Positions 1-9,464 of a DNA stretch of 64,000 nt are shown here, one piece after another (position 1 is the first letter of the stretch; each line of letters begins with the position of its first letter). Source of the DNA: Desulfoglaeba alkanexedens ALDC (GTDB lineage: Bacteria; Desulfobacterota; Syntrophobacteria; Syntrophobacterales; DSM-9756). The stretch is taken from assembly GCF_005377625.1 (NCBI RefSeq), contig NZ_CP040098.1, forward strand, positions 1,116,001 to 1,180,000, given 5' to 3'. Below the pieces are notes generated by a model, which saw only the letters and a list, made by a program, of their open reading frames with translations, was not told the DNA's origin and searched no databases. A program made the position numbers and the translations under genes.

Positions 1-215
1 GTCTTCAATTGGTGAACATAAGCCTGGAGCTTGGGAACAAGGGGGAAGGCTTGCGCCGATCCATGGGGAAGGATTTCAGTGAGTGGCTGGTCGTCCTTGC
101 GGCGGCCGCAGAAAGCACGTACCGGCGTCTGAACGTCCGCCGGGATGAAATCGACAAAAGCCTGCATGAGTTGCGAAAGAAGCAGAGGGCGCTCAAGGCT
201 TACCGCTTCTCGTGA
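1..215 (+). CDS. C-terminal end of an unidentified protein (5' partial)
   Basis: An open frame enters from the left edge and stops at 215. The last 45 or so residues are charged and helical-looking, with an Arg/Lys-rich end (HELRKKQRALKAYRFS). This is reminiscent of the tail of small coiled-coil chaperones such as FlgN or FliT, but that is only a resemblance. The frame also passes through a copy of the 24-bp palindromic repeat around positions 24-40, so either the repeat lies inside the gene or translation begins after it, for example at the ATG at 62. The product is not recognised. Confidence 0.35.
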   Translation, partial: LQLVNISLELGNKGEGLRRSMGKDFSEWLVVLAAAAESTYRRLNVRRDEIDKSLHELRKKQRALKAYRFS

Positions 216-249
216 GGCCTCTGCGCCGATGAGACCGGGTTGAATTTTC

Positions 250-277
250 TTGCATCTCTTCCCCTGCGGGCTATAAT
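250..277 (+). promoter_or_regulatory. Sigma-70 type promoter for rpmE
   Basis: A TTGCAT box at 250-255 and a perfect TATAAT at 272-277 are separated by 16 bp, about 35 bp before the rpmE start. This is one of the best -10 boxes in the window. Confidence 0.65.
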
Positions 278-313
278 GGTTACTTCGAAAAAAGACGCAG
301 AATTGGAGGATCC

Positions 314-547
314 ATGAAGAAAGACATTCATCCGGCATACTACGAAACGGTCATTCGCTGTGCTTGCGGGAACGAAATCCGTACGGGGTCCACCCGCCAG
401 GACATCCGCGTGGAAATCTGTTCCAAGTGCCATCCGTTTTTCACCGGAAAGCAGAAGCTGGTGGACAGCGGAGGCCGCATCGAGCGCTTCCTGAAGAAGT
501 ACGAGAAGTACCAGAATCAGCAAAGCCAGGCCCAGGAAAAACCATAA
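314..547 (+). CDS. rpmE: 50S ribosomal protein L31
   Basis: This 77-residue protein belongs to the large ribosomal subunit, where L31 helps bridge the two subunits. It starts MKKDIHP, which is the standard L31 beginning, and carries four cysteines at 16, 18, 36 and 39 (CAC and CSKC). That is the zinc-binding form of L31; zinc-free paralogues lack these residues. The ATG is preceded by GGAGG (305-309). The gene has its own promoter and a strong terminator, so it is probably monocistronic. The last ten residues are Gln/Lys-rich and make it slightly longer than usual. Confidence 0.97.
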   Translation: MKKDIHPAYYETVIRCACGNEIRTGSTRQDIRVEICSKCHPFFTGKQKLVDSGGRIERFLKKYEKYQNQQSQAQEKP

Positions 548-573
548 CTCTTGGACCGCCGCTTTGACGACAC

Positions 574-599
574 CCGGGGTTTCGACCCCGGTTTTTTTT
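574..599 (+). terminator. Rho-independent terminator of rpmE
   Basis: A 7-bp GC stem (CCGGGGT / ACCCCGG) closes a TTCG tetraloop and is followed by eight T residues. It is a textbook intrinsic terminator 27 bp after the rpmE stop. Confidence 0.93.
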
Positions 600-1030
600 G
601 CCGGTCGACCGGAGAGAAGCAGCCGCTCCTACAACGACCTTCATCGCGGCCAAGGCCGCCCTTACAGGCACAAGGAACATCAGGACCCCATTTTCATGAG
701 CTTGTTTTGCTTCTTGTTCCCAAGCTCCAGCTTGGGAACACAACTGTGCAGAAGCTCCAGCTTCGGTGAGCCTGTTCCCAAGCCAGAGCTTGGGAACGAG
801 GAGAAAGACCACTTCGAGATCCTGGCGAGCTCCCTAGAAAGACAGCGCGTTTCAGCTGTAGCAGGAGGGAAGCTGGAGCTTCCCGGGCAGGGCGTTCCCA
901 AGCTGGAGCTTGGGAACGAGGGGAAACGGAGCTGATGCGCTTGCTGCTTCAAGGCCATCTGGATCTACCTCAGAGGGTCACCCTGGATGTTGTTCTAAAA
1001 GATCTGCACCCATTCAGAATATTTGAGTTG
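600..1030 (+). repeat. Intergenic repeat cluster before prfA
   Basis: Three copies of the 24-bp palindrome family (GTTCCCAAGCTC joined to its inverse) lie at 716-739, 774-797 and 894-917. They are interleaved with the diverged end of the MITE-like element (about 618-707, containing CTCATGAAAA-type end sequence). A stretch at 940-1015 (GATGCGCTTGCTGCTTCAAG and following) recurs inverted at 12,600-12,675. No gene is seen. Frames open here are made of repeat sequence. Confidence 0.8.
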
Positions 1031-1050
1031 CAGGTGCACCGAGAAACACC

Positions 1051-2115
1051 ATGTATGAACGATTGGCGACGGTAGAGCAGCGCTTCGAGGAACTGGAAGA
1101 TCTTCTGGCCAAGCCCGATGTCTTCGCCGACCCGCAGCAGTACCAGCGGCTGGCTAAGGAACATGCGGAGCTTTCGCCCATCGTGGAAGCCTATCGACGC
1201 CGCCGGAAGCTCGAACACGAATTGGAAGAAAATCAAGAACTCGCCCGCCACGAACCTGACCCTGAGATGAGGGCTCTTGCTCGGGAAGAAGTGACGCGGA
1301 TACGAGAAGCCATCGCGGCCACGGAGCGGGATCTCCGGGTCATGCTTCTTCCCAAAGATCCCAACGACGAAAAGAACGTGATTCTGGAAATCCGGGCGGG
1401 CACCGGAGGTGACGAAGCCGCGCTTTTCGCCGCGGACCTTTTCCGGATGTATTCGCGCTATGCCGAAGAACGCGGCTGGCGGGTGGAGGTGCTCGACAGC
1501 CACCCCACGGGAATCGGCGGGTTCAAGGAGATCGTGGCCGCCGTCAACGGGAGGGGAGCCTTCAGCCGGCTGAAGTTCGAGCGCGGAGTGCACCGTGTGC
1601 AGCGCATCCCGGCGACGGAAAGTCAGGGGCGCATTCACACCTCCGCCGTGACCGTGGCCGTCCTTCCCGAAGCCGAAGACGTGGACGTTCAGATCGATCC
1701 CAGCGACCTCAGGATCGACGTGTACCGGTCTTCGGGCCCAGGGGGGCAGAGCGTCAACACCACCGATTCGGCGGTCCGTATCACGCACCTGCCCACGGGG
1801 CTGGTGGTCATCTGCCAGGACGAAAAATCTCAACACAAGAACAAGGCGAAAGCCCTGAAGGTTCTCCGGGCGCGGCTTCTCGACATCATGCAAAGCGAAC
1901 AGGATGCGAAGATCGCCCAAGACCGAAAGAACCAGGTAGGCTCGGGCGACCGCAGCGAGCGGATCCGCACCTATAACTTCCCGCAAAACCGCGTCACCGA
2001 TCACCGGATCAACCTGACCCTCTACAAGCTGGAAAGCGTTCTGGGCGGGAATCTGGATGAACTGATCGACCCTCTCATCGCCTGCTCCCAGGCTGAAGCG
2101 CTGAAAGACGGCTGA
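1051..2115 (+). CDS. prfA: Peptide chain release factor 1
   Basis: RF1 recognises UAA and UAG stop codons and triggers peptide release at the ribosome. At 354 residues it has the usual length. The codon-recognition tripeptide Pro187-Ala188-Thr189 is the RF1 form (RF2 has SPF). The catalytic GGQ is at 231-233, in the GPGGQSVNT context. The N-terminal third is the charged helical domain typical of the family. prmC follows 30 bp later, which is a conserved pairing because PrmC methylates the GGQ glutamine. Confidence 0.97.
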   Translation: MYERLATVEQRFEELEDLLAKPDVFADPQQYQRLAKEHAELSPIVEAYRRRRKLEHELEENQELARHEPDPEMRALAREEVTRIREAIAATERDLRVMLLPKDPNDEKNVILEIRAGTGGDEAALFAADLFRMYSRYAEERGWRVEVLDSHPTGIGGFKEIVAAVNGRGAFSRLKFERGVHRVQRIPATESQGRIHTSAVTVAVLPEAEDVDVQIDPSDLRIDVYRSSGPGGQSVNTTDSAVRITHLPTGLVVICQDEKSQHKNKAKALKVLRARLLDIMQSEQDAKIAQDRKNQVGSGDRSERIRTYNFPQNRVTDHRINLTLYKLESVLGGNLDELIDPLIACSQAEALKDG

Positions 2116-2145
2116 GAGGTCGAAGGCCGGGAGCTGTTCGTTCTC

Positions 2146-3015
2146 ATGTCCGAAACGTGGACCGTCTTGAAGGTCCTCCAGTGGACCACCGAATACTTTT
2201 TCCAAAAGGGGCTGGACCAGCCTCGTTCCGACGCTGAAGTGCTCTTGGCCCACGCCTTGAACCTCGAACGCATCCAACTGTACCTGCGCCACGATCAGCC
2301 TCTGTCTGAATCCGAGCTGGCCCGTTACCGGGAGATGATCCGCCGGCGGGCGTCGCGCGAGCCGACGCAGTATATCACGGGCAAACAAGAATTCTGGTCG
2401 CTGGAGTTCGAAGTGGGCCCTTCGGTCCTTGTGCCTCGTCCCGAAACGGAAGTGCTCGTGGAGAGGGTCCTGGAGGCGGGGACGGCGGATGGAGCGCGAG
2501 TGCTGGACGTGGGGACAGGTTCCGGCGCCATCGCCGTGGCGTTGGCCCGCGAGCGGCCGGCCTGGACGATCGTGGCGACCGACGTTTCCCTGAAGGCCCT
2601 GCTGACGGCTCGGAAGAACATCGAACGGCACGGGGTCTCGGACAGGGTGTTCCTGGTTGCAGGCAGACTGCTCGGGTTCATGGCACCCGAACGTGCCGGG
2701 TTCGACCTCATCGTGAGCAATCCTCCCTATGTGGCTTCAAAGGACCTGCCGAAACTCCCGCCGGAGGTTCGCGACCACGAGCCTCTCACGGCTTTGGAGG
2801 GTGGCGGCGCCGAAGGGGCGGGCACACTCTTTGCCATTCTGGAGCAGGCGCCACGTTATTTGAAACCCGGGGGGCATGTCTTTGTCGAGTTCGGTTCAGA
2901 TCAAAAGGACGTCCTGGTTCGGTGGATGGAAGCTGCCGGCGGTTATGAGGCCTTCGAGGTTTTCGAGGATTACGCCGGCCTGCCGCGGATTCTTCACGCT
3001 CGAAGCAAAAGGTAG
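2146..3015 (+). CDS. prmC: Release factor glutamine N5-methyltransferase
   Basis: PrmC transfers a methyl group from S-adenosylmethionine to the glutamine of the GGQ loop in RF1 and RF2. The 289-residue protein has an N-terminal helical domain, then a Rossmann-type methyltransferase fold with the AdoMet motif [14 protein letters not shown]. The catalytic NPPY motif is at 192-195. It sits directly after prfA and is probably cotranscribed with it. Confidence 0.96.
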   Translation: MSETWTVLKVLQWTTEYFFQKGLDQPRSDAEVLLAHALNLERIQLYLRHDQPLSESELARYREMIRRRASREPTQYITGKQEFWSLEFEVGPSVLVPRPETEVLVERVLEAGTADGARVLDVGTGSGAIAVALARERPAWTIVATDVSLKALLTARKNIERHGVSDRVFLVAGRLLGFMAPERAGFDLIVSNPPYVASKDLPKLPPEVRDHEPLTALEGGGAEGAGTLFAILEQAPRYLKPGGHVFVEFGSDQKDVLVRWMEAAGGYEAFEVFEDYAGLPRILHARSKR

Positions 3016-3083
3016 AACTTTGCTGCGGCGCGGCCCGCCGCCGCCCGGGCACTTCACGCAAGCCGAATGAAGAAAGGATCACT

Positions 3084-4340
3084 GTGGATAAATTGGTGAT
3101 CGAGGGAGGTCGTCCCCTGGAAGGCGAAGTGGTTATCAGCGGTGCCAAGAATTCGGCACTTCCCCTCATGGCGGCAAGCCTCCTCGCCCCCGGGCGCCAC
3201 CGCTATCAAAACGTCCCCGAACTGCGGGACATCCGAACCATGGAACGACTGTTGGCTCACATGGGCGCCGACTCGGGGCGGGAAAACGATGGAATGCTTG
3301 TCATCGACACTTCCCGCGTGCACCTTCCCGAGGCCCCTTACGAGCTGGTAAAAACCATGCGGGCGTCCGTTCTGGTACTGGGACCGCTGGTCGCTCGATT
3401 CGGGCGGGCGCGGGTGTCGCTTCCCGGGGGCTGCGCCATCGGGGCTCGGCCCATCAACCTGCACATCAAAGGCTTGGAACGCCTGGGAGCGGTCGTCGAA
3501 CTCGACCAGGGCTACGTAACCGCTTCCGCCGAAAAGCTGCGCGGGACGACTGTCACCTTCGACGTGGTGACGGTGACGGGGACCGAAAACCTGATGATGG
3601 CCGCCTCGCTGGCCGAGGGACGGACGATCCTCGAAAACGCGGCGCGGGAACCCGAAGTGGCCGACCTGGCGGCGTATCTCACCAGCATGGGAGCCCGCAT
3701 CCAAGGCGTGGGAACTCCGGAAATCGTGATCGACGGCGTTTCCGAACTGCGCCCTGGAACCCATACGGTGATCCCTGATCGCATCGAAACGGGCACCTAC
3801 GCGCTCGCCGCCGCCATCACCGGCGGCCGGCTGAAGATCCGCCGCTGCCGGCCGGATCATTTGGAAACCGTACTCCGAAAGCTGGAAGCTGCGGGAGTGA
3901 CGGTTCAGAAGGCCGGCGACACGCTGGAGGTGGAAGCGGCAAACGGGATCAAAAGTGTGGATGTCAAGACCTGGCCCTATCCCGGATTTCCCACCGACAT
4001 GCAGGCCCAATTCATGGCCCTCATGACCCTGGGGCGCGGAACCAGTGTCATCACCGAGCAGATTTTCGAAAACCGTTTCATGCATGTGAGCGAATTGCGC
4101 CGGCTGGGCGCCGACATTGGTTTGGACGGGCGGAGCGCCGTGGTCCGAGGGGTACCGCGACTTTCGGCGGCGCCTGTTATGGCCACCGATCTGCGGGCCT
4201 CCGCTTCACTGGTCCTGGCAGGGCTGGCGGCGACCGGCGCGACCCATGTGAGTCGAATCTACCACCTGGATCGAGGTTACGAAAGGCTGGACCAGAAACT
4301 CCGGCAGGTGGGCGCGAAAATCCGGCGCGAGAAAGAATAG
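3084..4340 (+). CDS. murA: UDP-N-acetylglucosamine 1-carboxyvinyltransferase
   Basis: MurA joins enolpyruvate from PEP to UDP-GlcNAc, the first committed step of peptidoglycan synthesis in the cytoplasm. The protein has 418 residues, matching the family. It begins with the substrate-binding [13 protein letters not shown] segment, and the active-site loop [11 protein letters not shown] carries the catalytic, fosfomycin-sensitive Cys117. The start chosen is GTG at 3084, preceded by GAAAGGATC. It lies 68 bp after prmC and 18 bp before comEC. Confidence 0.97.
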   Translation: MDKLVIEGGRPLEGEVVISGAKNSALPLMAASLLAPGRHRYQNVPELRDIRTMERLLAHMGADSGRENDGMLVIDTSRVHLPEAPYELVKTMRASVLVLGPLVARFGRARVSLPGGCAIGARPINLHIKGLERLGAVVELDQGYVTASAEKLRGTTVTFDVVTVTGTENLMMAASLAEGRTILENAAREPEVADLAAYLTSMGARIQGVGTPEIVIDGVSELRPGTHTVIPDRIETGTYALAAAITGGRLKIRRCRPDHLETVLRKLEAAGVTVQKAGDTLEVEAANGIKSVDVKTWPYPGFPTDMQAQFMALMTLGRGTSVITEQIFENRFMHVSELRRLGADIGLDGRSAVVRGVPRLSAAPVMATDLRASASLVLAGLAATGATHVSRIYHLDRGYERLDQKLRQVGAKIRREKE

Positions 4341-4358
4341 CTGCGGGGACAACCGGCC

Positions 4359-6854
4359 ATGAAAGAAGCGGTCCGGCAATTGACGGCACGGCTTCTTGCG
4401 CTTCTCGCGGTGTTGTTTGCGGTGGGCATGGCAATGGATCGGTTCATGCCGCGGGAGGTATCCCCTCCGGCAGCCCTCGCCTCCGGAATCACGGCACTCG
4501 GCCTCGCGGCAGCGTTGGGCCTGGCGAAAAGACAGCACGCCTTCCGGTGGACCCTCTGCCTGGTGGCGCTGCTGGCGGGATTGGCCAACGCCCGCGTTCA
4601 CGCCCCAGCGCTTCCCGCACCTCAAAGCCTCCAGCCTTACCTCCATCGCTCCGACACACTTTTCGAAGCCACCATCGACGGCCCGCCGGACTTCCAGCCC
4701 GAAAGGATCAAGATTCCGCTCCGCCTTCACCGCGCCATCCTGGACGGCGTCGGCCATCCGGTGGACGGGCGGGTCAACCTCACGGTGAAGGCACCCCGGG
4801 AGCAATGGCTCAACGGCGAACGACTCCTGGCCCGAATGACCCTCAAACCGTTGCACAGTTTCCAGAACCCCGGCGGCTACGATTACGTTCTCGCCCAGGC
4901 TCGGAAGGGGATTTTCGCCCGGGCGTATCTTCCCAACGACCGACGCATGCTGCGAATCATCCCGATGGACACTGGGCTGATCGAAGGCGTCGGCACGGAA
5001 CTCGCGCGCCGGATCGATCGCTTCCGCCAAGAGGCACGCCGGTGGCTGCGGGAACGCCTGGACGCCCACACCCATGCACTCTACGAAGCCTTACTTTTGG
5101 GTTACCGGCATGAAATCGACCCGGCGAGCAACGAGCTCCTTCAGCGGGCCGGAGTGATGCATCTTCTGGCTATTTCCGGGCTTCACCTCGGCCTGGTGGG
5201 GTTCGCCGCCCACTGGACGACTCGATGGGGCCTCCGCCTATTGGCACCGGCATGGCTTCAATTCTACCCTGACCGGCACCTGGCCCTCCTGGCCGCCCTC
5301 CCGGCCGTCCTCTTTTACGCGCTGGTGAGCGGCCTCGCTCTGCCCACATGGCGAGCGCTCATCATGGCGGTCTTTGCGGCCGCGGCGACGCTCACCTACC
5401 GGAAGGCCGACGGCTTCAGCCTGTTGGGAGCGGCGGCTGTTCTTGTCCTGCTCCTTTTCCCGGAAAGCCTCTGGGAGGCTTCCTTCCAGCTATCCTTCGG
5501 AGCGGTGGCGGGAATCCTATGGATCCACCCCAAGCTCCACCGCGTTCCATCCAAACATGAAACAAATTCCTGGAAAAGGTGGATCCAAGGGCTTCTACGG
5601 CCCTTCGTCGAGGCTTTCAAGCTTTCGATTGCGGCGACTGTCTTTATTTTCCCGCTCCTCGCCTACCATTTCCACGGAATTTCGCCGGCTGGATTCATCG
5701 CCAACGCACTGCTCGTACCGCTGGTGGGAACCGTGGTGTTGCCCCTGGGTCTTCTGAGCGTCGCCTTGTTTCCGGTTCTTGAAACTCCCGCCTCTTGGGT
5801 CCTGGCGGCTGGAGCGGTGAGCCTCGACGCCGTCTGGAGCGTGATTTCCTTTCTGGGCCGGTTGTCCTGGAGCTACCTCTGGGTGGGAAACGTTCCCCTG
5901 GTGGTGATCGCAGGGTTTTACGCTTTGCTTGGTATCTTCCTCGCACCGCTGAATCGCCGGCACAAAGCAACGGCCGCGGCGTGCATCGCTTTCGCCCTTC
6001 TGATCTTCGGACTGCTGGACTCTCTTTCCGCAAATAACCGATTCCGGGGCAGACTGGTGGTCACCGCCGTCGACGTCGGCCAAGGGAGCTCCACGCTCGT
6101 TCAGTTCCCCCTCGGCACCACGCTGCTCGTTGACGGCGGCGGCTTTTTCGACGATTCCTTCGACGTGGGCCGCCATGTGCTGGCACCGTTTCTCTGGCAC
6201 CAAGGAATCCGAAAAATCGACGTCGTGGCCCTCTCCCACGATCATCCCGATCATCGAAACGGGCTCCGATTCATTCTGTCCCACTTCAAGGTGGGCCGCT
6301 ACTGGGAAGGCCCTCTTCCCGACACGGGCGAAGATCCGCGCGCGCTTTCGCCTCTGGCAAGACGCCGGGGCGTTTTCGAGGAAAAGTTGACCGCCGAAGT
6401 TCCGGACCGCGAGATCGACGGCTGCCGCGTACGCATTCTTCATCCTTCGACCGAATACCTCAACCACCGCTGGGACGGCAGGGATCTCAACCGCGTTTCC
6501 CTCGTGATCGCCGTGGATTTCGGGCAGACTTCGGTGCTGATCCCGGGGGATATCGATGCTTCCGTCGAGGCGCTGTTGCCTCAGCCGCCGGATTCCGTGA
6601 AAAAGACTCTTCTCCTTGCGCCCCACCACGGAAGCGCTTCGTCAAGCAGCGAAAACCTTCTCGATCGCCAACGAGTGACCGAGGCGATCGTTTCCTGCGG
6701 CTTCGACAACCGTTTCGGGTTTCCCGCTCCCGCCGTTATGGAAAGATTCCGGAACCGCGGGATCGCCGTCCACCGGACGGACCAGGAAGGAGCCATACGG
6801 GCGGTTTCCGACGGTACGGTATGGGTCATTGAGGCGATGATCGGCGAAGACTGA
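4359..6854 (+). CDS. comEC: ComEC/Rec2-family DNA-uptake channel
   Basis: ComEC proteins form the inner-membrane channel for single-stranded DNA during natural transformation. This 831-residue protein has N-terminal membrane segments, a soluble domain at about 100-210, a central multi-spanning Competence domain beginning near the LLLGYRHEID and LAISGLHLGLVG motifs, and a C-terminal metallo-beta-lactamase domain. The metal motif HDHPDH is complete at 627-632, and DVGQGSS opens the domain. All domains are present, so the gene looks functional, although no other competence gene is in the window. Confidence 0.93.
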   Translation: MKEAVRQLTARLLALLAVLFAVGMAMDRFMPREVSPPAALASGITALGLAAALGLAKRQHAFRWTLCLVALLAGLANARVHAPALPAPQSLQPYLHRSDTLFEATIDGPPDFQPERIKIPLRLHRAILDGVGHPVDGRVNLTVKAPREQWLNGERLLARMTLKPLHSFQNPGGYDYVLAQARKGIFARAYLPNDRRMLRIIPMDTGLIEGVGTELARRIDRFRQEARRWLRERLDAHTHALYEALLLGYRHEIDPASNELLQRAGVMHLLAISGLHLGLVGFAAHWTTRWGLRLLAPAWLQFYPDRHLALLAALPAVLFYALVSGLALPTWRALIMAVFAAAATLTYRKADGFSLLGAAAVLVLLLFPESLWEASFQLSFGAVAGILWIHPKLHRVPSKHETNSWKRWIQGLLRPFVEAFKLSIAATVFIFPLLAYHFHGISPAGFIANALLVPLVGTVVLPLGLLSVALFPVLETPASWVLAAGAVSLDAVWSVISFLGRLSWSYLWVGNVPLVVIAGFYALLGIFLAPLNRRHKATAAACIAFALLIFGLLDSLSANNRFRGRLVVTAVDVGQGSSTLVQFPLGTTLLVDGGGFFDDSFDVGRHVLAPFLWHQGIRKIDVVALSHDHPDHRNGLRFILSHFKVGRYWEGPLPDTGEDPRALSPLARRRGVFEEKLTAEVPDREIDGCRVRILHPSTEYLNHRWDGRDLNRVSLVIAVDFGQTSVLIPGDIDASVEALLPQPPDSVKKTLLLAPHHGSASSSSENLLDRQRVTEAIVSCGFDNRFGFPAPAVMERFRNRGIAVHRTDQEGAIRAVSDGTVWVIEAMIGED

Positions 6855-6927
6855 CTTTCGTCGGATGATATCATCGGTGGGCGCGAAAGGAACACCTTCA
6901 CAGCTGTTGGGGCGGCAGGCCATGGAC

Positions 6928-6962
6928 AAAAAAAGGCAGGACCGGAAACCGGCCCTGCCTTT
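6928..6962 (-). terminator. Rho-independent terminator of the cold-shock gene
   Basis: Read on the minus strand, a 13-pair stem with one A-C mismatch (AAAGGCAGG...CCTGCCTTT) and an AAA/TTT loop runs into seven T residues. It begins about 20 bp after the csp stop codon. Confidence 0.88.
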
Positions 6963-6983
6963 GGGATCACAAGCCTTCAGGCG

Positions 6984-7184
6984 TTAGATGCGGCGAACGT
7001 TTGCCGCTTGGACGCCCTTGGGGGACTGCTCGACGTCGAGCGTTACCCGATCCATCTCGGCCAAGCTCTTGTAGCCTTCACCCGAGATGGCGCTGAAATG
7101 GACAAACACGTCGCCGTGCGATTCCGTTTCGATAAAGCCGTAACCCTTCTTGTCATTGAACCATTTTACTCGACCTTCTACCAT
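6984..7184 (-). CDS. Cold-shock domain protein (CspA family)
   Basis: A 66-residue single OB-fold protein that binds single-stranded RNA and DNA and acts as an RNA chaperone. RNP1 is KGYGFIE (13-19) and RNP2 is VFVHF (26-30). The ATG at 7184 is chosen because it gives the standard family N-terminus ([10 protein letters not shown]) and has AAGGAGAAGG just upstream; the frame stays open further upstream, but that part does not resemble the family. It has its own terminator. The family often has a long regulatory 5' leader, and the 140 bp upstream have no other gene. Confidence 0.96.
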   Translation of the reverse strand: MVEGRVKWFNDKKGYGFIETESHGDVFVHFSAISGEGYKSLAEMDRVTLDVEQSPKGVQAANVRRI

Positions 7185-7655
7185 AGTGAACCTTCTCCTT
7201 TGATTGTTGCGTACTGCTTGTCGGGTGTTACTTTGGAACTTTACATGAGAAACCGCTTCACCAGGTAGCAAGATCGATTTCTTGGCGAATCCAAAAGTAC
7301 CGTCCCAACTCGCCGCACTCAAGTTTAAGTGTGCTTCCTTGTATCAGGCATCGTGAAAGAAGGCAAGAGAAAAAGTTACTGAAAAACGATCCGACCGAAA
7401 AAAAAATCGGGTGCAGATCTTTTGCTTCTTGTTCCCAAGCCAGAGCATGGGAACGAGGGGATATTTGATGCCAAACTCTAATTCCCCTCCCCTTGTGGGA
7501 GGGGAATAAGGGGAGGGGTGAGAGGGGGATTTTTTGACCTTCGTTAGCCTTTCTGCTTAAGGTCTCCACTTTAGAACGCCACCAAAAATCTTCGAGTTGT
7601 CCTGGGAAGCGCCGCACCTTCACTTCCAAGCGACCCTTCAAGATAGCGTGCCTAC
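7185..7655. repeat. Gene-free stretch with palindromic and G-rich repeats
   Basis: The part next to the cold-shock gene (7185-7330) is probably its leader and promoter region. Beyond it lie one copy of the 24-bp palindrome family (7431-7454) and one copy of the G/C-skewed repeat (CCCCTCCCCTTGTGGGAGG and its imperfect inverse, about 7487-7530). No coding region is supported. Confidence 0.7.
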
Positions 7656-7660
7656 AAATG

Positions 7661-7690
7661 CATATCCCGCTTATGAAAAAGCGGGATATG
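7661..7690 (-). terminator. Perfect 12-bp hairpin downstream of the Hdr-like gene
   Basis: CATATCCCGCTT and its exact inverse enclose a 6-nt loop about 100 bp past the stop codon of the minus-strand gene. No T run follows on the minus strand, so it is either a factor-dependent or RNA-stabilising 3' hairpin, or a repeat. Terminator is the likeliest role by position. Confidence 0.45.
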
Positions 7691-7791
7691 GTATCCGTTG
7701 TCAAAACTGACGGCCTCGTAACGAGGGCTTCTTCCGTCCAAACGGCTGAATCCGGCCGGCCCAACCAGAACGCACCGCCCCTGGTTCCTGG

Positions 7792-9105
7792 CTACTTCGC
7801 TGTTTCAGGATGGAAAACGTTCACATCCTTCAGGTCGTCCCGGAGATATTCCCTCTCATTGGGGCCGAGAATCCCCAGGGACAGCGCGATAAGCGTCCAG
7901 AGATGCACCACGCCGTAATGTCCCCCGTAATGATCGCTCAATTCATGGATCTGCGAATGGCAGTTGTGGCATGCCGCAATACAATAGTCCGCCCCGGTGG
8001 CCTTGATCTGCTTATCTTTAATGCGCCCGTAAGCCAGCCGTTGTTCTTTGTAGCCCGCCTGCAAGGAGCCTCCCCCGCCGCCGCAGCAATAATTATTGGA
8101 CCGGTTGGGATACATGTCGATGAAATTCTCTTCACCGACCACAGCCTTCACCACGTACCTCAAATCCTCCGCGATAGGATCCCCGAAGGCTTTGCGCACG
8201 ATCTGGCACGGATCCTGGACGGTAAACTTGAGTTTCAGGTCCTTGTTCCAGTCGCTGTTTACCTTCAGTTTCCCTTCACGTATCCACTTTGCGTAATATT
8301 CGTAGATATTTTTAACAACAAAATTATGAGGAATGTTGAATTTTTTCAGTCCTGCCAGGACCGAGTAGGTTACGTGGCCTCATTCCGTGTTGAGAAAGAT
8401 CTTGCACCCCAGTTCGTCCGCCTGTTTCGCTGCGGTGGTCGTCACATGCTTCCAGGCGTCGTCGTCAGCAAGGAACATGCAGTAATTTTCCCCGCCCCAT
8501 CCTTTGGAGCCGTAGGTCCAGTCCGCCCCGACGAGATGCAGAATTTTCCACAGCGGAACCATCTCGTCCGGTTCGGTCACGGGTTCACGGGAGTTCTGGT
8601 TCAAAAAGAATTCAGCCCCCTTCTTATCGATCGGGGCCTCCATATCGGCGAATTCGGGCTGCGCCTCCCGGTACTCTTCGAGAACGTCTTCGACAACGAA
8701 TTTAAAGTCATCAGGACTTGCACCCATAGCCGAACAGCTCTCATTACGCAGGGCCATGTCACAGGAACGCTTGATCCCGTCCGGCCTGGCTTCCCTCGGC
8801 CAGGTTCTCCTTGCCTGGTAAACCATCCCGGGAATATCCACGTTCATAGGGCAGGCATATTGACATCGCATGCACATCGTGCACATCCACACCCAGGGTG
8901 TGGTTGTCACCTCTTCGTCCATCCCCAACACGATCATTCTTACGAATTTCCGGGGATCCATGCCCTCAAGCCCGGTGGCGGGGCAGCCACTGGCGCATGC
9001 TCCGCAGGTAAGGCAAAGATTAAGATTTCCCTGCGGCAAAAGTCCTTTAACCTTTTCCCGAAATTCGCCTTTGAGTTTGCTCGGATTGATAGCCTCTTCC
9101 GCCAT
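7792..9105 (-). CDS. HdrD-like iron-sulfur oxidoreductase, probable selenoprotein (UGA = Sec242)
   Basis: Read as one frame with a single internal TGA (8380-8382) translated as selenocysteine, the product has 437 residues. Residues 31-41 and 75-85 are two [4Fe-4S] ligand sets (CLTCGACASGC, CTMCMRCQYAC), as in HdrC. The C-terminal half is a CCG domain of the HdrB/HdrD type: C300, then 39 residues, C340-C341 (NYCCGGGGG), then C379HNC382, which fits the ligand spacing of a non-cubane cluster. The Sec falls in TE-U-GHVTYS, where DsrK/HmeD-type relatives have ECGH. Such proteins pass electrons to thiol-disulfide or menaquinone-linked partners. GGAGGAG precedes the ATG. The gene stands alone, with no HdrA or flavin partner next to it. 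The alternative, a nonsense mutation splitting an old gene, is unlikely because the downstream half keeps every ligand. Confidence 0.85.
8347..8363 (-). promoter_or_regulatory. SECIS-like hairpin downstream of the in-frame UGA
   Basis: On the minus strand, 16 nt after the UGA, CGGTCCT pairs with AGGACTG (one G-U) around a GGC loop. A 7-bp stem with a very small loop beginning with G, and 23 nt between UGA and loop, fits the loose bacterial SECIS consensus recognised by SelB. Confidence 0.7.
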
Positions 9106-9464
9106 AGATTTCTCCTCCGTAGATTTCAGCGTAAAAAAACGGTTCGCACCCCGCCTACGATAAGAAACCGGTGGGGATCGCTATGGGGATCGGCATCGGT
9201 ATTGACGTTAACCCCGCCGCTTTTTCGACCTCGATACCGATCCCGACGCCGACAGGGCTATAAAACAACTCTAAACCCGGGGGTTCATTCGGCCCCTGGT
9301 TCGGTCTTAGACCTTTGACCTGCTGATCCTCGGGATCATTTCGATCCCTGACCCTGCACCCTGGATTCTATTAAACGTTTGCTTTGTTTAGCTTCATTTT
9401 ACACCAAAGTCAACGCCCAAACACAGCCGCGAACGAAACGGCTCACACCGCCTGCGGATCACTC
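9106..9464. other. Gene-free interval between the Hdr-like gene and proS
   Basis: It contains a long imperfect inverted repeat: 9189-9202 (ATCGGCATCGGTAT) against 9234-9247, with 12 of 14 positions complementary and a 31-nt loop, about 85-145 bp upstream of the Hdr-like start. This could be a regulatory site or a decayed repeat. No gene or recognisable riboswitch is seen. Confidence 0.4.

Noticed and set aside
6984-7322. 46-residue N-terminal extension of the cold-shock protein
   Set aside because: The family starts at [10 protein letters not shown] and the Shine-Dalgarno lies just before it.
8380-8382. The TGA as a simple nonsense mutation
   Set aside because: All cluster ligands downstream are conserved, the residue fits a Cys/Sec site, and a SECIS-like hairpin follows; still only an inference until sel genes are checked.
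9189-9247. Long inverted repeat as a possible riboswitch
   Set aside because: A single imperfect stem with a 31-nt loop has none of the conserved cores of known riboswitches.
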